Below are positions 41,761 to 50,919 of a stretch of DNA of 64,000 nt, piece by piece. This DNA comes from Cohnella panacarvi Gsoil 349 (lineage in GTDB: Bacteria > Bacillota > Bacilli > Paenibacillales > Paenibacillaceae): contig NZ_KI911563.1 of the NCBI RefSeq assembly GCF_000515335.1, forward strand, positions 1,089,598 through 1,153,597, written 5' to 3'. The position numbers and the translations under genes were made by a program. Every line of letters starts with the position of its first letter. Position 1 is the stretch's first letter. Below the pieces are notes generated by a model, which did not search any database, was not told where the DNA came from, and saw only the letters and a program-made list of their open reading frames with translations.

Positions 41761-42641
41761 GGCCATTCCTCCTTCTGATCCTTCAAGCTTAACCAATTCG
41801 CCTTCCGGTAAGCCGTCGGCGCCTTCCCGCTCCATCTCTGATAATGCTTCGAGAAATACAGCGAATCGCCATAACCGACCGATCCCGCGATCTGCTCGAC
41901 CGATAAGGCCGTGGACACGAGCAAATGCTCCGCCTGCTCCATACGCACGTCGACTAAATATTGCTTGGGGGATTTGCCCGTGATCTGCTTGAACAAGCTC
42001 GAAAAGTAGACGCGGTGGTAGCCCAGCTCGTCAGACAGCGCCTCGATGGAAATCGGCTGCGAATATTGCGTATTCAAGTAACCGACCGCGTACCGAATAC
42101 GCTTCTCGGAGTCCGACACGCGGGTTTCCTCGTCTCCGATACGGTCTAGATTGCGCTTGCCGAGTTCCGCCAGAAGCATTCTGAGATAGCCCGAGCATTC
42201 CAGATCGGCGAGACGATGAAGCTCTTCGGACTGAAGCGCCTTCCGCATCCTCTCGTAATACCCTCGGATAAGCTCGTCCGCCCCCGCCACGATCGGACGA
42301 TCCGCCGTTACGCCGATCGTTCGCAGCATATGTCCCGCCAACGAGCCGTTGAAGCCCGCCCACGTATAAGTCCACGGGTCAAGCTTATCGGCCTCGTACG
42401 TGAACAACTCGCCCGGCACGATGACGAAAGTATCCCCCGTCTTACATTTATACTGCTGCCCTTTGCAGGTGAACCGTCCGTTCCCGGCAACGACCGTATG
42501 GATCAAGTAATAGTCGTGCACAGCCGGACCGATCGTATGTCCGCACTCAGGACGCCCGTACCCGCTGAACAGGACGGACAGTTCTCCAGGTTGGCGATAG
42601 GCGTTAATCGCAAGCTCGTATTCGTGGTGCTCCTGCATCAT
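41757..42641 (-). CDS. AraC-family regulator beside GH4 alpha-galactosidase
   Basis: The 294-aa product has a cupin-like ligand-binding half (HDYYLIHTVVAGNGRFTCKG, then CKTGDTFVIVPGELFTYEAD, about 40-90) typical of the MelR/RafR branch, and a C-terminal AraC double helix-turn-helix (about 190-290). It is divergent from the GH4 gene with a 134-base gap, the usual arrangement for a melibiose/raffinose activator. GGAGGG precedes tandem ATGs. Confidence 0.92.
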   Translation of the reverse strand: MMQEHHEYELAINAYRQPGELSVLFSGYGRPECGHTIGPAVHDYYLIHTVVAGNGRFTCKGQQYKCKTGDTFVIVPGELFTYEADKLDPWTYTWAGFNGSLAGHMLRTIGVTADRPIVAGADELIRGYYERMRKALQSEELHRLADLECSGYLRMLLAELGKRNLDRIGDEETRVSDSEKRIRYAVGYLNTQYSQPISIEALSDELGYHRVYFSSLFKQITGKSPKQYLVDVRMEQAEHLLVSTALSVEQIAGSVGYGDSLYFSKHYQRWSGKAPTAYRKANWLSLKDQKEEWP

Positions 42642-42775
42642 CGCATCCCTCCTACGCTTTCGATTATATCAAAACCCTTACGTTCGTCCATATGTATCTG
42701 TGTTTTCTCCATGGGCTTCCGTCCCGTTCGGTTTTATAGTGAAAGAAAATCCATTTCCAATTAGGAGAGTCCGCC

Positions 42776-44074
42776 ATGTCCAAAATCACGTTCCTCGGTG
42801 CGGGAAGCACCGTCTTCGCGAAAAACGTACTCGGAGACGTTATGCTTACTCCGGCGCTGCAAGGCTTCGAGATCGCCCTGTTCGATATCGATCCGCAACG
42901 GCTGGCCGATTCGGAGAGCATGTTGCTTAACCTGAAGAAAAATTCCGGAAGCTCCTGCAAGGTCAAAGCCTACCAAGACCGCAAAGAAGCGCTTCGCGGC
43001 GCCAAATACGTCATTAACGCCATTCAAGTCGGCGGTTACGATCCTTGCACGATTACGGATTTCGAAATTCCTAAGAAGTACGGCTTGCGCCAGACGATCG
43101 CGGATACGATCGGTATCGGCGGTATTTTTCGCAACCTGCGCACGATTCCGGTCATGCTCGATTTCGCGGCGGATGTTCGCGAAGGATGTCCTGACGCGCT
43201 CTTCTTGAACTATACGAATCCGATGGCCGTCCTCACGAACGTCATGAACAAGCACGGCGACGTTAATACGGTCGGGCTATGCCACAGCGTGCAGGACTGC
43301 ATTCCGCGGCTGTTCAGAGACCTGGGCATGGACCAGACGGGCGTGAAGGCCAAGATCGCCGGCATCAACCATATGGCGTGGCTGCTCGAGGTGTCGAAAG
43401 ACGGGGTCGATCTGTATCCTGAGATCAAACGCCGCGCCGCCGAGAAGCAGAAGGAGAAACACTGGGACATGGTACGCTACGAGATCATGCTCAAGTTCGG
43501 CTACTACAACACCGAATCGTCCGAACACACGGCGGAATATCATCCCTACTTCATTAAGAAGAATTACCCCGATTTGATCGACAAGTTGAACATCCCGCTC
43601 GACGAATATCCGCGACGTTGCGTGGAACAGATCGAGAGCTGGACAAGAATGCGCTCCGAGCTCGTGAACAATGCGAATCTCGAGCATTCCCGCTCGCATG
43701 AATACGCTTCTTACATCATGGAAGCGATCGAGACGGACGTGCCGTTCAAGATCGGCGGCAACGTGATGAACACGGGTCTCATCACGAATCTGCCGCGCGA
43801 GGCGTGCGTCGAAGTGGCGTGCCTCGTCGATCGGAACGGCGTCACGCCGACGTTCGTCGGGGATTTGCCTCCGCAGCTCGCGGCGCTTAACCGCACGAAC
43901 ATCAACACGCAACTGCTAACGATAGAAGCTGCGATTACGGGCAAGCGTGAACATATCTATCACGCGGCTATGCTGGACCCGCATACGGCAGCGGAGTTGT
44001 CGCTTGACGATATCGTCGCGCTGTGCGACGACCTGATCGAAGCCCATGGCAGCTGGCTGCCCGAGTTTCGGTAA
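42776..44074 (+). CDS. melA: GH4 alpha-galactosidase
   Basis: The 432-aa family GH4 enzyme uses NAD and a divalent metal in a redox-assisted mechanism. Visible: NAD loop FLGAGSTVFAKN (residues 6-17), FNYTNPM-type LNYTNPMAVL, metal ligands C169 and H170 (GLCHSVQ) and H199 (GINHMAW). The GLCHSVQ form favours alpha-galactosidase or a related alpha-hexuronidase over 6-phospho-glycosidases. ATG follows AGGAGAG. The AraC neighbour supports inducible alpha-galactoside use. Alpha-glucuronidase cannot be excluded in a hemicellulose locus. Confidence 0.9.
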   Translation: MSKITFLGAGSTVFAKNVLGDVMLTPALQGFEIALFDIDPQRLADSESMLLNLKKNSGSSCKVKAYQDRKEALRGAKYVINAIQVGGYDPCTITDFEIPKKYGLRQTIADTIGIGGIFRNLRTIPVMLDFAADVREGCPDALFLNYTNPMAVLTNVMNKHGDVNTVGLCHSVQDCIPRLFRDLGMDQTGVKAKIAGINHMAWLLEVSKDGVDLYPEIKRRAAEKQKEKHWDMVRYEIMLKFGYYNTESSEHTAEYHPYFIKKNYPDLIDKLNIPLDEYPRRCVEQIESWTRMRSELVNNANLEHSRSHEYASYIMEAIETDVPFKIGGNVMNTGLITNLPREACVEVACLVDRNGVTPTFVGDLPPQLAALNRTNINTQLLTIEAAITGKREHIYHAAMLDPHTAAELSLDDIVALCDDLIEAHGSWLPEFR

Positions 44075-44077
44075 CGA

Positions 44078-44260
44078 AATAACAGCAATTCGACAGTTAT
44101 AATCGCAAAGTATACTCGGTATGTCGAAGTAACAACCAATCGCTAGTTATTATAGGGTCATCGAGTTAAGTGGCCGGAATAGCGAGGAAATAACTGCAAA
44201 TGGTTGTTAATCCACCACTGTAAACGGTTTTGCTCGAAATAACTGCAAATGGTTGTTACT
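44078..44260. repeat. Four-palindrome composite repeat, copy 3 (inverted)
   Basis: Palindromes start at 44078, 44128, 44189 and 44238 (spacing 50, 61, 49). Read as reverse complement, the last two match the first two palindromes of the copy at 6019, so this copy is inverted. It fills the convergent gap between the GH4 gene and the next AraC gene. Confidence 0.85.
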
Positions 44261-44314
44261 GTACAGAAATGCATGGCGGCGCTTCGGAGAACATCCGGAA
44301 CGCCGCCTTTGCTT

Positions 44315-45127
44315 CTAGACGTTATTCAGCCGCGTATGAGCGAACGCTTCGCGATAGGCGGTCGGAGTCACGCCGGCCAGCCGTTTGAACCACTTGGCGA
44401 ACTGTTTATCGTCGTCGATGCCGACTCTCGCGGCCACCTCTTTCACGTGCAACTGCGTCCCCGCGAGAATTTCCTTGGCGGCCTCGAGCTTGATATCGTG
44501 GATATAGGCGAGCAAACCCGAACCGAATCTGCGCTTGAACATGCGGGAGAGGTAGTCCTTGTTGTAGCCGACGTGGGCGGCAATCCGCTCCACGGATATA
44601 TCCCGATCGAGCGCGTGCATCCGCGTCCATTCCAGCAGCACGGGCAGCTTCGGGTCCATCGCGTCGAGTCTTTGCGAATCTTGCAGTTGCTCGGCCAGCT
44701 CAATGAGCAAGCAAGTAAGAAAATAGTCTCCGGCTCTCGAAATCCGATAGCCGCCGTTCGCCGCATGGAGCAGCTGCCGCGCCAAAATATGGATACGGCT
44801 CTGGTTCGAGCATTGGGCGTAACGGGGAATACGGGCGTCCGGCTCGCTGCCCCGTACGTCAGGAATCAGAAAGTGAAACCAATAGAAGGAAACCCCCGGC
44901 GATGAAAGCCGATAGCCCCGATGACGCTCGCCCGGCATCAGAAAAAGGATATCTCCGGCTTTCACCTCGTACATCCGCCCGTCCGCCTCAAGGAACACGA
45001 CTCCCGAAACTCCGATGATCAGCTCGTAATCCGCGATTGTGCGATCCATATGCGACCACGTTTCGTCGGACATGAACTGTCCGCCCATATGCAGCCGGTA
45101 AGGCTCGTTCAAGATGAGGGGTATCAA
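44315..45127 (-). CDS. AraC-family regulator beside GH127 gene
   Basis: The product has an N-terminal cupin-type domain (ADYELIIGVSGVVFLEADGR, then KAGDILFLMPGERHRGY) and a C-terminal AraC double helix-turn-helix (IAAHVGYNKDYLSRMFKRRFG, then GIDDDKQFAKWFKRLAGVTP). I choose a TTG start at 45127 (270 aa) with GGGAGCGGAG just upstream; the GTG at 45184 falls right at a TATAAT minus-10 (45185-45193) and so is probably untranscribed. Divergent from the GH127 gene, which it likely controls. Confidence 0.88.
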   Translation of the reverse strand: MIPLILNEPYRLHMGGQFMSDETWSHMDRTIADYELIIGVSGVVFLEADGRMYEVKAGDILFLMPGERHRGYRLSSPGVSFYWFHFLIPDVRGSEPDARIPRYAQCSNQSRIHILARQLLHAANGGYRISRAGDYFLTCLLIELAEQLQDSQRLDAMDPKLPVLLEWTRMHALDRDISVERIAAHVGYNKDYLSRMFKRRFGSGLLAYIHDIKLEAAKEILAGTQLHVKEVAARVGIDDDKQFAKWFKRLAGVTPTAYREAFAHTRLNNV

Positions 45128-45218
45128 CTTAGCTCCGCTCCCTTTCGCGTTCAGAACTCCTATGATGAGGTCAGTTTTTGACACCTATTATACCCGATCG
45201 TCTACCGACAGGCGATAG

Positions 45219-45237
45219 CCGCATCTACTATGATAGA
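45219..45237. promoter_or_regulatory. Short palindrome in the AraC/GH127 divergent gap
   Basis: CATCTA, six bases, TAGATG form an inverted repeat around TATGAT, a possible minus-10 for GH127. It could be an operator for the divergent pair; evidence is position and symmetry only. Confidence 0.3.
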
Positions 45238-45273
45238 TGTGCACGACAATTAACCATTCGGAGAGTGACAGTA

Positions 45274-47232
45274 ATGGCTATCGTTCAACCATCCTCCACG
45301 CCCGCTCCTCTCGACTTAAGAGGCGTGTCCATCCAAGACGGCTATTGGTCTTCCTTCATCGGATTAGTTAGAAACACCGTCATTCCGTATCAATGGGAAG
45401 CGCTTAACGACCGGCTTCCGGATACGGAGCCAAGCCACGTCATGAGAAACTTCCGCATCGCGGCGGGACTCGAGAAAGGCGATTTCGGCGGGTTCTTCTT
45501 CCAAGACACGGATTTGTACAAATGGCTGGAAGCCGTCGGCTACTCGCTTGCCGCCGCGCCGGATCCCGATCTGGAGAGGATCGCCGACGAAGCGATCGAT
45601 CTGCTCGCGTCCGCGCAACAGGCGGACGGATACTTAAATACATACTTTGCGGTAGCTCAGCCTGGCAGACGTTGGACGAATTTACTCGATTGCCACGAGA
45701 TGTATACGGCCGGTCATCTCATCGAAGCGGCCGTCGCCTATTATCAAGGCACGGGAAAGACGAAGCTGCTGGACGTTGCCAAGCGCTTCGCCGACCACAT
45801 CGATTCGCTGTTCGGAAGCGAACCGGGCAAGCTGCGCGGCTACGACGGCCATCAGGAGATCGAGCTTGCGCTCGTAAAACTATACGAAGTGACCGGCGAA
45901 CCGAGGTATTTGAACCTCGCCAGCTTCCTTATCGACGAACGCGGGCAGCAACCGCATTTCTTCCTTGCGGAATGGGAGCAGCGCGGACGCGTTAGCGCCT
46001 GGTCTCCCGGCGTCGTTCAGAAGACTCCGCCGGCGCTCGCTTACCACCAAGCGCATCAGCCTGTCCGCGAACAAGAGGTTGCTGTCGGCCATGCCGTTCG
46101 AGCGGTGTATATGTACACGGCGATGGCGGATCTTGCGCTCCATAAAGGCGACGCCGGCTTGCTCGAAGCGTGCCGCCGCCTCTGGAACAGCATGGTCCGC
46201 AAGCAAATGTACGTGAACGGCAGCATCGGCTCCACGCACCACGGCGAAGCGTTCACGTTCGATTACGACTTGCCGAACGACACGAACTACTCGGAAACTT
46301 GCGCTTCGATCGGACTCATCTTTTTCGCTCGCCGCATGCTGCAATTAGAGATTAAGGGCGAGTACGGCGACGTAATGGAGCGCGCGCTGTTCAACACGGT
46401 TACCGCGGGAATGGCCGGCGACGGCCGAAGCTTCTTCTACGTCAACCCGATGGAAGTATGGCCGGCCGCCAGCGAAGGCAACCCGGGCAAGCACCATGTC
46501 AAATCCGTCCGTCAGGGATGGTACGCGTGCGCCTGCTGCCCGCCGAACGTCTCGCGCCTGCTCTCGTCCCTCGGCCAATACGTCTATACGTCGAGCTCCG
46601 ATACGCTGTACACTCATTTATTCATCGGCAGCGAAGCGAACGTTACGCTGGCCGGACGGAACGTAAGCGTGAAACTAAGCAGCGAGCTGCCTTGGAAAGG
46701 CAACGTGTCGATAACGATCGGAGCTGCGGACGGCTCCGGAGCATTCACGCTCGCGCTGCGCGTGCCGGCATGGTCGAAGGGCTCTACCTTCGCGGTTAAT
46801 GGCGAAGCCATCACGCCGGAAATCCGCGACGGTTACGCATACTTTTCCCGCGATTGGCAAACCGGCGACGTCCTGTCCGCCTTGTACGCCATGATGCCGG
46901 AGAGGATCTACGCGCACCCGAACGTCCGCGCGAACGCCGGCCGCGTCGCGCTGCAGCGCGGGCCGCTCGTGTACTGTCTGGAGGAGATCGACAACGGCGC
47001 GCCGCTCGCGAACGTCATGCTTCCGGCTGACGCGGACATCGAGATCGCGATGCGCGGCGACACCGTCGTGCTGCAAGCGGACGGCTGCCGACAGATCGAG
47101 TCCGACGCCGATCAGCTCTACCGTACCTCCGCCCCGCGTCTCGAGAAGCAGCGCATAACCGCCATACCGTACACCCGATGGGGCAATCGCGGCCAAGGCG
47201 AAATGCAAGTATGGATTCGGGAGAAAATATAG
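45274..47232 (+). CDS. GH127-type beta-L-arabinofuranosidase
   Basis: The 652-aa protein (ATG 45274 behind GGAGAG) matches the GH127/DUF1680 family: an (alpha/alpha)6 barrel followed by beta-sandwich domains. The zinc and nucleophile set is visible as E-x-C in NYSETCASIG and the C-x-C-C of GWYACACCPPNVSRLL (about residues 418-421). Members remove beta-L-arabinofuranose, retaining configuration with a Cys nucleophile. No signal peptide, so it acts on imported arabino-oligosaccharides or peptides. A 20-bp-stem terminator follows. Confidence 0.92.
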   Translation: MAIVQPSSTPAPLDLRGVSIQDGYWSSFIGLVRNTVIPYQWEALNDRLPDTEPSHVMRNFRIAAGLEKGDFGGFFFQDTDLYKWLEAVGYSLAAAPDPDLERIADEAIDLLASAQQADGYLNTYFAVAQPGRRWTNLLDCHEMYTAGHLIEAAVAYYQGTGKTKLLDVAKRFADHIDSLFGSEPGKLRGYDGHQEIELALVKLYEVTGEPRYLNLASFLIDERGQQPHFFLAEWEQRGRVSAWSPGVVQKTPPALAYHQAHQPVREQEVAVGHAVRAVYMYTAMADLALHKGDAGLLEACRRLWNSMVRKQMYVNGSIGSTHHGEAFTFDYDLPNDTNYSETCASIGLIFFARRMLQLEIKGEYGDVMERALFNTVTAGMAGDGRSFFYVNPMEVWPAASEGNPGKHHVKSVRQGWYACACCPPNVSRLLSSLGQYVYTSSSDTLYTHLFIGSEANVTLAGRNVSVKLSSELPWKGNVSITIGAADGSGAFTLALRVPAWSKGSTFAVNGEAITPEIRDGYAYFSRDWQTGDVLSALYAMMPERIYAHPNVRANAGRVALQRGPLVYCLEEIDNGAPLANVMLPADADIEIAMRGDTVVLQADGCRQIESDADQLYRTSAPRLEKQRITAIPYTRWGNRGQGEMQVWIREKI

Positions 47233-47242
47233 TTCTCATGCC

Positions 47243-47289
47243 AAGAGGCAGTCCATAAGGTCGCTCGTAGACCTTATGGACTGCCTCTT
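47243..47289 (+). terminator. Strong terminator after GH127 gene
   Basis: A perfect 20-bp stem (AAGAGGCAGTCCATAAGGTC and its complement) with a 7-base loop and following TTT starts 10 bases past the stop. Confidence 0.92.
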
Positions 47290-47296
47290 TATGGCG

Positions 47297-47735
47297 TGCC
47301 ACACAACGTTACTTCGCCGCACTCACGGGTCACCGACGGATTAGCGTTGCCACACAACGTTACTTCGCCGCACTCACGGGACTCCGACGGATTAGCGTTG
47401 CCACACAACGTTACTTCGCCGCACTCACGGGACATCGCCGGATTAGCGTTGCCACACAACGTTACTTTGGCGCACTCACGGGACACCGACGGTTTAGCGT
47501 TGCCACACAACGTTACTTCGGCGCACTCACGGGTCACCGACGGATTAGCGTTGCCACACAACGTTACTTCGGCGCACTCACGGGTCACCGACGGATTAGC
47601 GTTGCCACACAACGTTACTTCGGCGCACTCACGGGTCACCGACGGATTAGCGTTACCACACAACGTTACTTCGCCGCGCTCACGGGACACCGACGGATTA
47701 GCGTTACCACACAACGTTACGTTGGCGTACTCCGT
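47297..47735. repeat. 51-bp tandem repeat array B (about 8.5 units)
   Basis: AGCGTT recurs at 47343 and every 51 bases to 47700 (8 occurrences), with CACAACGTTAC in the same phase. The reverse complement of the unit aligns with the array at 23583: GCAACGCTAAT, CG, GAG-TGCG, GTAACGTTGTG appear in the same order. The array fills the convergent gap between the GH127 and GH51 genes. The open frames through it follow from the multiple-of-three period and lack ribosome sites. Confidence 0.92.
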
Positions 47736-47749
47736 CCTGCGGCATATTA

Positions 47750-47791
47750 AAGAACCCGGCAGCGGCATTTCACAGCCCGCTCCGGGTTCTT
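47750..47791 (-). terminator. Terminator after GH51 gene
   Basis: AAGAACCCGG and CCGGGTTCTT form a 10-bp stem around a 22-base loop just past the leftward stop. Confidence 0.8.
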
Positions 47792-47798
47792 CTTCATC

Positions 47799-49280
47799 CT
47801 ATTTCAATTTCAGCACGACCACCGACGCGGCCGGCAAGCTCACCTTCAGCTTACCGCCCTTGAGCTCCGCACCGTTGAACGGTTGCGGGGCGACGGCGTT
47901 CGCTTGCTCGAACGTGTTGTGCGCGCGAATATCGCTTGCCGCCAGCAGCTTGCCTTCGACCGAATATCCGCCATCGAGGCCGCGAAGCTCCACTTCGATG
48001 TCCGCCGCTTCGGAAGGATTCACGTTGTAGAGGCTCACGTGGACGACGCCGTCCTTCTTGGACGCCGTTACGCCGACTTGCGCAAGGGAACCTTCCTCCC
48101 CTTCGAAACCGTATTGTCCGAATTCGCCATGCACGGCGAGCGCTTCCGCGTCCTGATGGACGTTGTACATTTGCAGCACATGGTACGTCGGCGTGCGCAG
48201 CATCCGGGAGCCCTCGGTCAGAATGACGGCTTGCAGCACGTTAACCATCTGAGCGATATTCGCCATCTGTACCCGGTTGCAATGCTTGTGGAAAATGTGC
48301 AGGTTCACGGCGGCGACTAAAGCGTCGCGCATCGTGTTCTGCTGGTACAAGAAGCCTGGATTCGTGCCCGGTTCGACGTTGAACCAGTTGCCCCATTCGT
48401 CGACGATAATGCCGACGCGTTTGTTCGGATCGTAGCGGTCCATCTCCGTGCTATGCCGGGTAAGCAGCTCGTCCATATACGCGGCCTTCTTCATCGTGAC
48501 GAACCAGTCGCGATCGCCGAATTCGGTCGCCGCGCCTTTGTCCTGCCACGTTCCCGGCACCGTGTAGTAGTGCAAACTCAGACCGTGCATATGACGCTCG
48601 GACTTCTTCATGAGCACTTCTGTCCAACGGTAATCGTCCGTGTTCGCGCCGCCCGCGATTTTGTAAAGCTTGTTGTCCCCGTAATTGCGCGCGTACGTCT
48701 GGAATTGGTTGTACAGATCCGCGTAAAACTCCGGCAGCATGTTGCCGCCGCAGCCCCAGTTCTCGTTGCCGACGCCGAAGTACTTCAGCTTCCAAGGCTT
48801 ATCGCGGCCGTTCGCCCGGCGCAAATTCGCCATCGGGGAATCGGCGTCCGATGTCATGTATTCGATCCAATCCGCCATCTCTTGAACCGTTCCGCTGCCG
48901 ACGTTGCCGCAGATGTACGGCTCGGCGTCGATCAGCTCGCACAGTCGGAAAAATTCGTGCGTGCCGAAATGGTTGTTCTCGACGACGCCGCCCCAGTGGG
49001 TGTTGATCATCATTTTGCGGTTTTCTTTCGGACCGATGCCGTCCCGCCAATGATATTCGTCGGCGAAACAACCGCCCGGCCACCGCAGAACCGGAATTCG
49101 AAGCTCGCGCAGCGCCTCAATGACATCGTTGCGGAAGCCCTCCGTATTCGGAATGTCCGAATCTTCTCCAACCCATATTCCTTCATAGATACATCTGCCC
49201 AGATGTTCGGCGAAATGACCGTAAATGTTGCGGTTAATCGTACCGATGGTCCAATCCGCATGAACGACCGCTTTCATCAT
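47799..49280 (-). CDS. abfA: GH51 alpha-L-arabinofuranosidase
   Basis: The 493-aa intracellular enzyme has the GH51 pattern: [20 protein letters not shown] at the N-terminus, [20 protein letters not shown], acid/base Glu in [13 protein letters not shown] and nucleophile Glu in [11 protein letters not shown], plus a C-terminal beta domain. It releases alpha-L-arabinofuranose from arabinan and arabinoxylan oligosaccharides. ATG 49280 lies 10 bases after GGAGGAGG. The zinc-binding small gene begins immediately upstream on the same strand. Confidence 0.95.
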   Translation of the reverse strand: MMKAVVHADWTIGTINRNIYGHFAEHLGRCIYEGIWVGEDSDIPNTEGFRNDVIEALRELRIPVLRWPGGCFADEYHWRDGIGPKENRKMMINTHWGGVVENNHFGTHEFFRLCELIDAEPYICGNVGSGTVQEMADWIEYMTSDADSPMANLRRANGRDKPWKLKYFGVGNENWGCGGNMLPEFYADLYNQFQTYARNYGDNKLYKIAGGANTDDYRWTEVLMKKSERHMHGLSLHYYTVPGTWQDKGAATEFGDRDWFVTMKKAAYMDELLTRHSTEMDRYDPNKRVGIIVDEWGNWFNVEPGTNPGFLYQQNTMRDALVAAVNLHIFHKHCNRVQMANIAQMVNVLQAVILTEGSRMLRTPTYHVLQMYNVHQDAEALAVHGEFGQYGFEGEEGSLAQVGVTASKKDGVVHVSLYNVNPSEAADIEVELRGLDGGYSVEGKLLAASDIRAHNTFEQANAVAPQPFNGAELKGGKLKVSLPAASVVVLKLK

Positions 49281-49282
49281 AA

Positions 49283-49684
49283 CTAGATTGCCTCCTCCAT
49301 AAAATTGGTTTTTCGTCGGGCTCGAACTAACTCGCCCTCCATAATTGTGGATTCCCATTGCTCGCGCACGGCCTGATTCGGATGCGGGCAGCTTTTGTCC
49401 TTGAACTTCGCCCGGAACGCGACCAAGCAGCCGCAATGCATGCACGTGGATTCATAAGATAAGCTTGCGCATTGCCGGCATGCTTCGAGCCTTTGCGCGT
49501 ACAGCTTGTCCGACACGCTATCTTCGGCTTTTATCTTGGATAGCATGCGCGACATTTGCTCCTCGTCGACTTTCACGCTGGCTCTGCAGCCTTTGCAGTT
49601 GTCGGTACTGTCGATCGCGTCCACCAGCCTATCTTTCTTAATCACATCAAATTGTAGGGGATTGCCCCTGGGACAACAATCCAT
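49283..49684 (-). CDS. Small Cys-rich zinc-binding protein (DUF6171-like)
   Basis: The 133-aa product has several Cys pairs: CKGC (30-33), CRQC, CMHCGC and SCPHP near 70-101, consistent with zinc binding, and a basic central part. It resembles small Bacillales DUF6171 proteins of unknown role, but I assign this cautiously. It stops 3 bases before the abfA start, so it may be the first gene of a two-gene transcript. The ribosome site before the ATG is weak. Confidence 0.7.
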   Translation of the reverse strand: MDCCPRGNPLQFDVIKKDRLVDAIDSTDNCKGCRASVKVDEEQMSRMLSKIKAEDSVSDKLYAQRLEACRQCASLSYESTCMHCGCLVAFRAKFKDKSCPHPNQAVREQWESTIMEGELVRARRKTNFMEEAI

Positions 49685-49743
49685 TATGATGGTTAAAAAC
49701 TGACCTATCGTGCTTTTTGTCTATGCAAAGGAGTCGTCGCCTC

Positions 49744-50538
49744 ATGCTTGAGTTAATAAAATGCGGTTATCGATATACGTATGCGAACGGTCTTACGATA
49801 TCGCGTCCGAACGGCGCGGGTGACTATGCTTTCGTCTTTTTCAAAAACAAATCCGAGGTTGTTCTGAACGGCAAGTCCATAATCGCCGATAGCGACACCT
49901 ATATCCTGTATCGACCGACTACTCCGCAGTTTTACCGGGAACACGATCTGCCTTACATCGATGATTGGTTTCATGCCGTAGGTTTGGAGGATCTGCTCGA
50001 AGAACTGAACTTTCCGCTCGACACGCTCATCCCGGCGGCCGATCCGCTGCTCATTTCCAGAAGCATAATGGAGATGCACCGCATCAAAAAAATGGGGGGA
50101 CCGCACACCGCCCGGATTCTCGATTCCGAAATTCGGTCGCTTATTCTTAAGCTGAGCAACCTGCGCGAGATGACGTTGCTCTCCGATCGGCCGAACCGGT
50201 ATTTCCGCCAGCTCTCCGAGCTGCGGGACGAGCTCTATAACGCTCCGCATAATCATCCGACGGTCGAAGAGCTGGCGTCCCGCATCAATATCAGCAAGTC
50301 CCACTTCCAACACCTTTATAAGGATCTATTCGGATGCTCCGTCGTTACCGACATGATCAACGGCCGGCTTGAATACGCCAAATACTTGCTGCAGAGCAGC
50401 TCGTTAACGGTGTCGGCTATCGCGGACAAATGCGGCTACGAGCACGAAACCCATTTTATGCGCCAATTCAAGAAATTCGTCGGCGTGACGCCCGGACGAT
50501 TCAGATCGACGCCTGATAAAAATCCCTTGCAAGCGTGA
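49744..50538 (+). CDS. AraC-family regulator
   Basis: The 264-aa product (ATG 49744 behind AAAGGAG) has a cupin-like N-terminal half (NKSEVVLNGKSIIADSDTYI, HAVGLEDLLEELNFPLD) and C-terminal AraC double helix-turn-helix (ASRINISKSHFQHLYKDLFG, CGYEHETHFMRQFKKFVGVTP). It is divergent from the DUF6171-like/abfA pair, so arabinoside control is the likely role. A terminator follows directly. Confidence 0.92.
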   Translation: MLELIKCGYRYTYANGLTISRPNGAGDYAFVFFKNKSEVVLNGKSIIADSDTYILYRPTTPQFYREHDLPYIDDWFHAVGLEDLLEELNFPLDTLIPAADPLLISRSIMEMHRIKKMGGPHTARILDSEIRSLILKLSNLREMTLLSDRPNRYFRQLSELRDELYNAPHNHPTVEELASRINISKSHFQHLYKDLFGCSVVTDMINGRLEYAKYLLQSSSLTVSAIADKCGYEHETHFMRQFKKFVGVTPGRFRSTPDKNPLQA

Positions 50539-50555
50539 AGGCTCGCAAGGGATTT
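50520..50555. terminator. Terminator between AraC and comFB-like genes
   Basis: AAATCCCTTGC and GCAAGGGATTT form an 11-bp perfect stem with TTGCCTTTT following; it overlaps the AraC stop and serves a convergent pair. Confidence 0.85.
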
Positions 50556-50560
50556 GCCTT

Positions 50561-50845
50561 TTAATGATTCGGTTTATCCTGTATGACTTTAACCGCGTTC
50601 GTGATCTCCCGAAGCACGTCGGACTGCAGTTGAGTCTCTTGGTAGATCGCTTTGATATAGGCTTCGCCCGCCTGGCTGGACGTATAGTGCGGCGGCAGAT
50701 GGTTAAGCGTTAGCAGTACGATGTCGAGTTGGCATTTGTCGCAGGCGCATTCGAGCAAGCCCGGTCTGACGAACCGGTCTTCGAACATGTTGCCGACGAT
50801 CGGTTCCATAACGTTCATAACGTTAGATTCTCGCTTGAAGTTCAT
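50561..50845 (-). CDS. ComFB-family protein
   Basis: The 94-aa product matches ComFB: VMEPIVGNMF, the Cys pair CACDKCQLDIVLLTLNHLPP (positions about 33-52) and YTSSQAGEAYIKA. ComFB is encoded in the late competence operon of B. subtilis, and related proteins have been reported to bind cyclic dinucleotides. Here the gene is alone, not beside comFA or comFC. GAGGAGAG precedes the ATG. Confidence 0.88.
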   Translation of the reverse strand: MNFKRESNVMNVMEPIVGNMFEDRFVRPGLLECACDKCQLDIVLLTLNHLPPHYTSSQAGEAYIKAIYQETQLQSDVLREITNAVKVIQDKPNH

Positions 50846-50919
50846 CTAGCACTCTCCTCGCTAGGGTTGCTATGGATAGATATCGTTCATTATATCATAT
50901 CGGCTGCGAACGGCTAGCT

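Noticed and set aside
47289..48030. Open frames on both strands through the second 51-bp array
   Set aside because: Same reasoning as array A; the rightward frame also runs into the antisense of the GH51 gene past its terminator.
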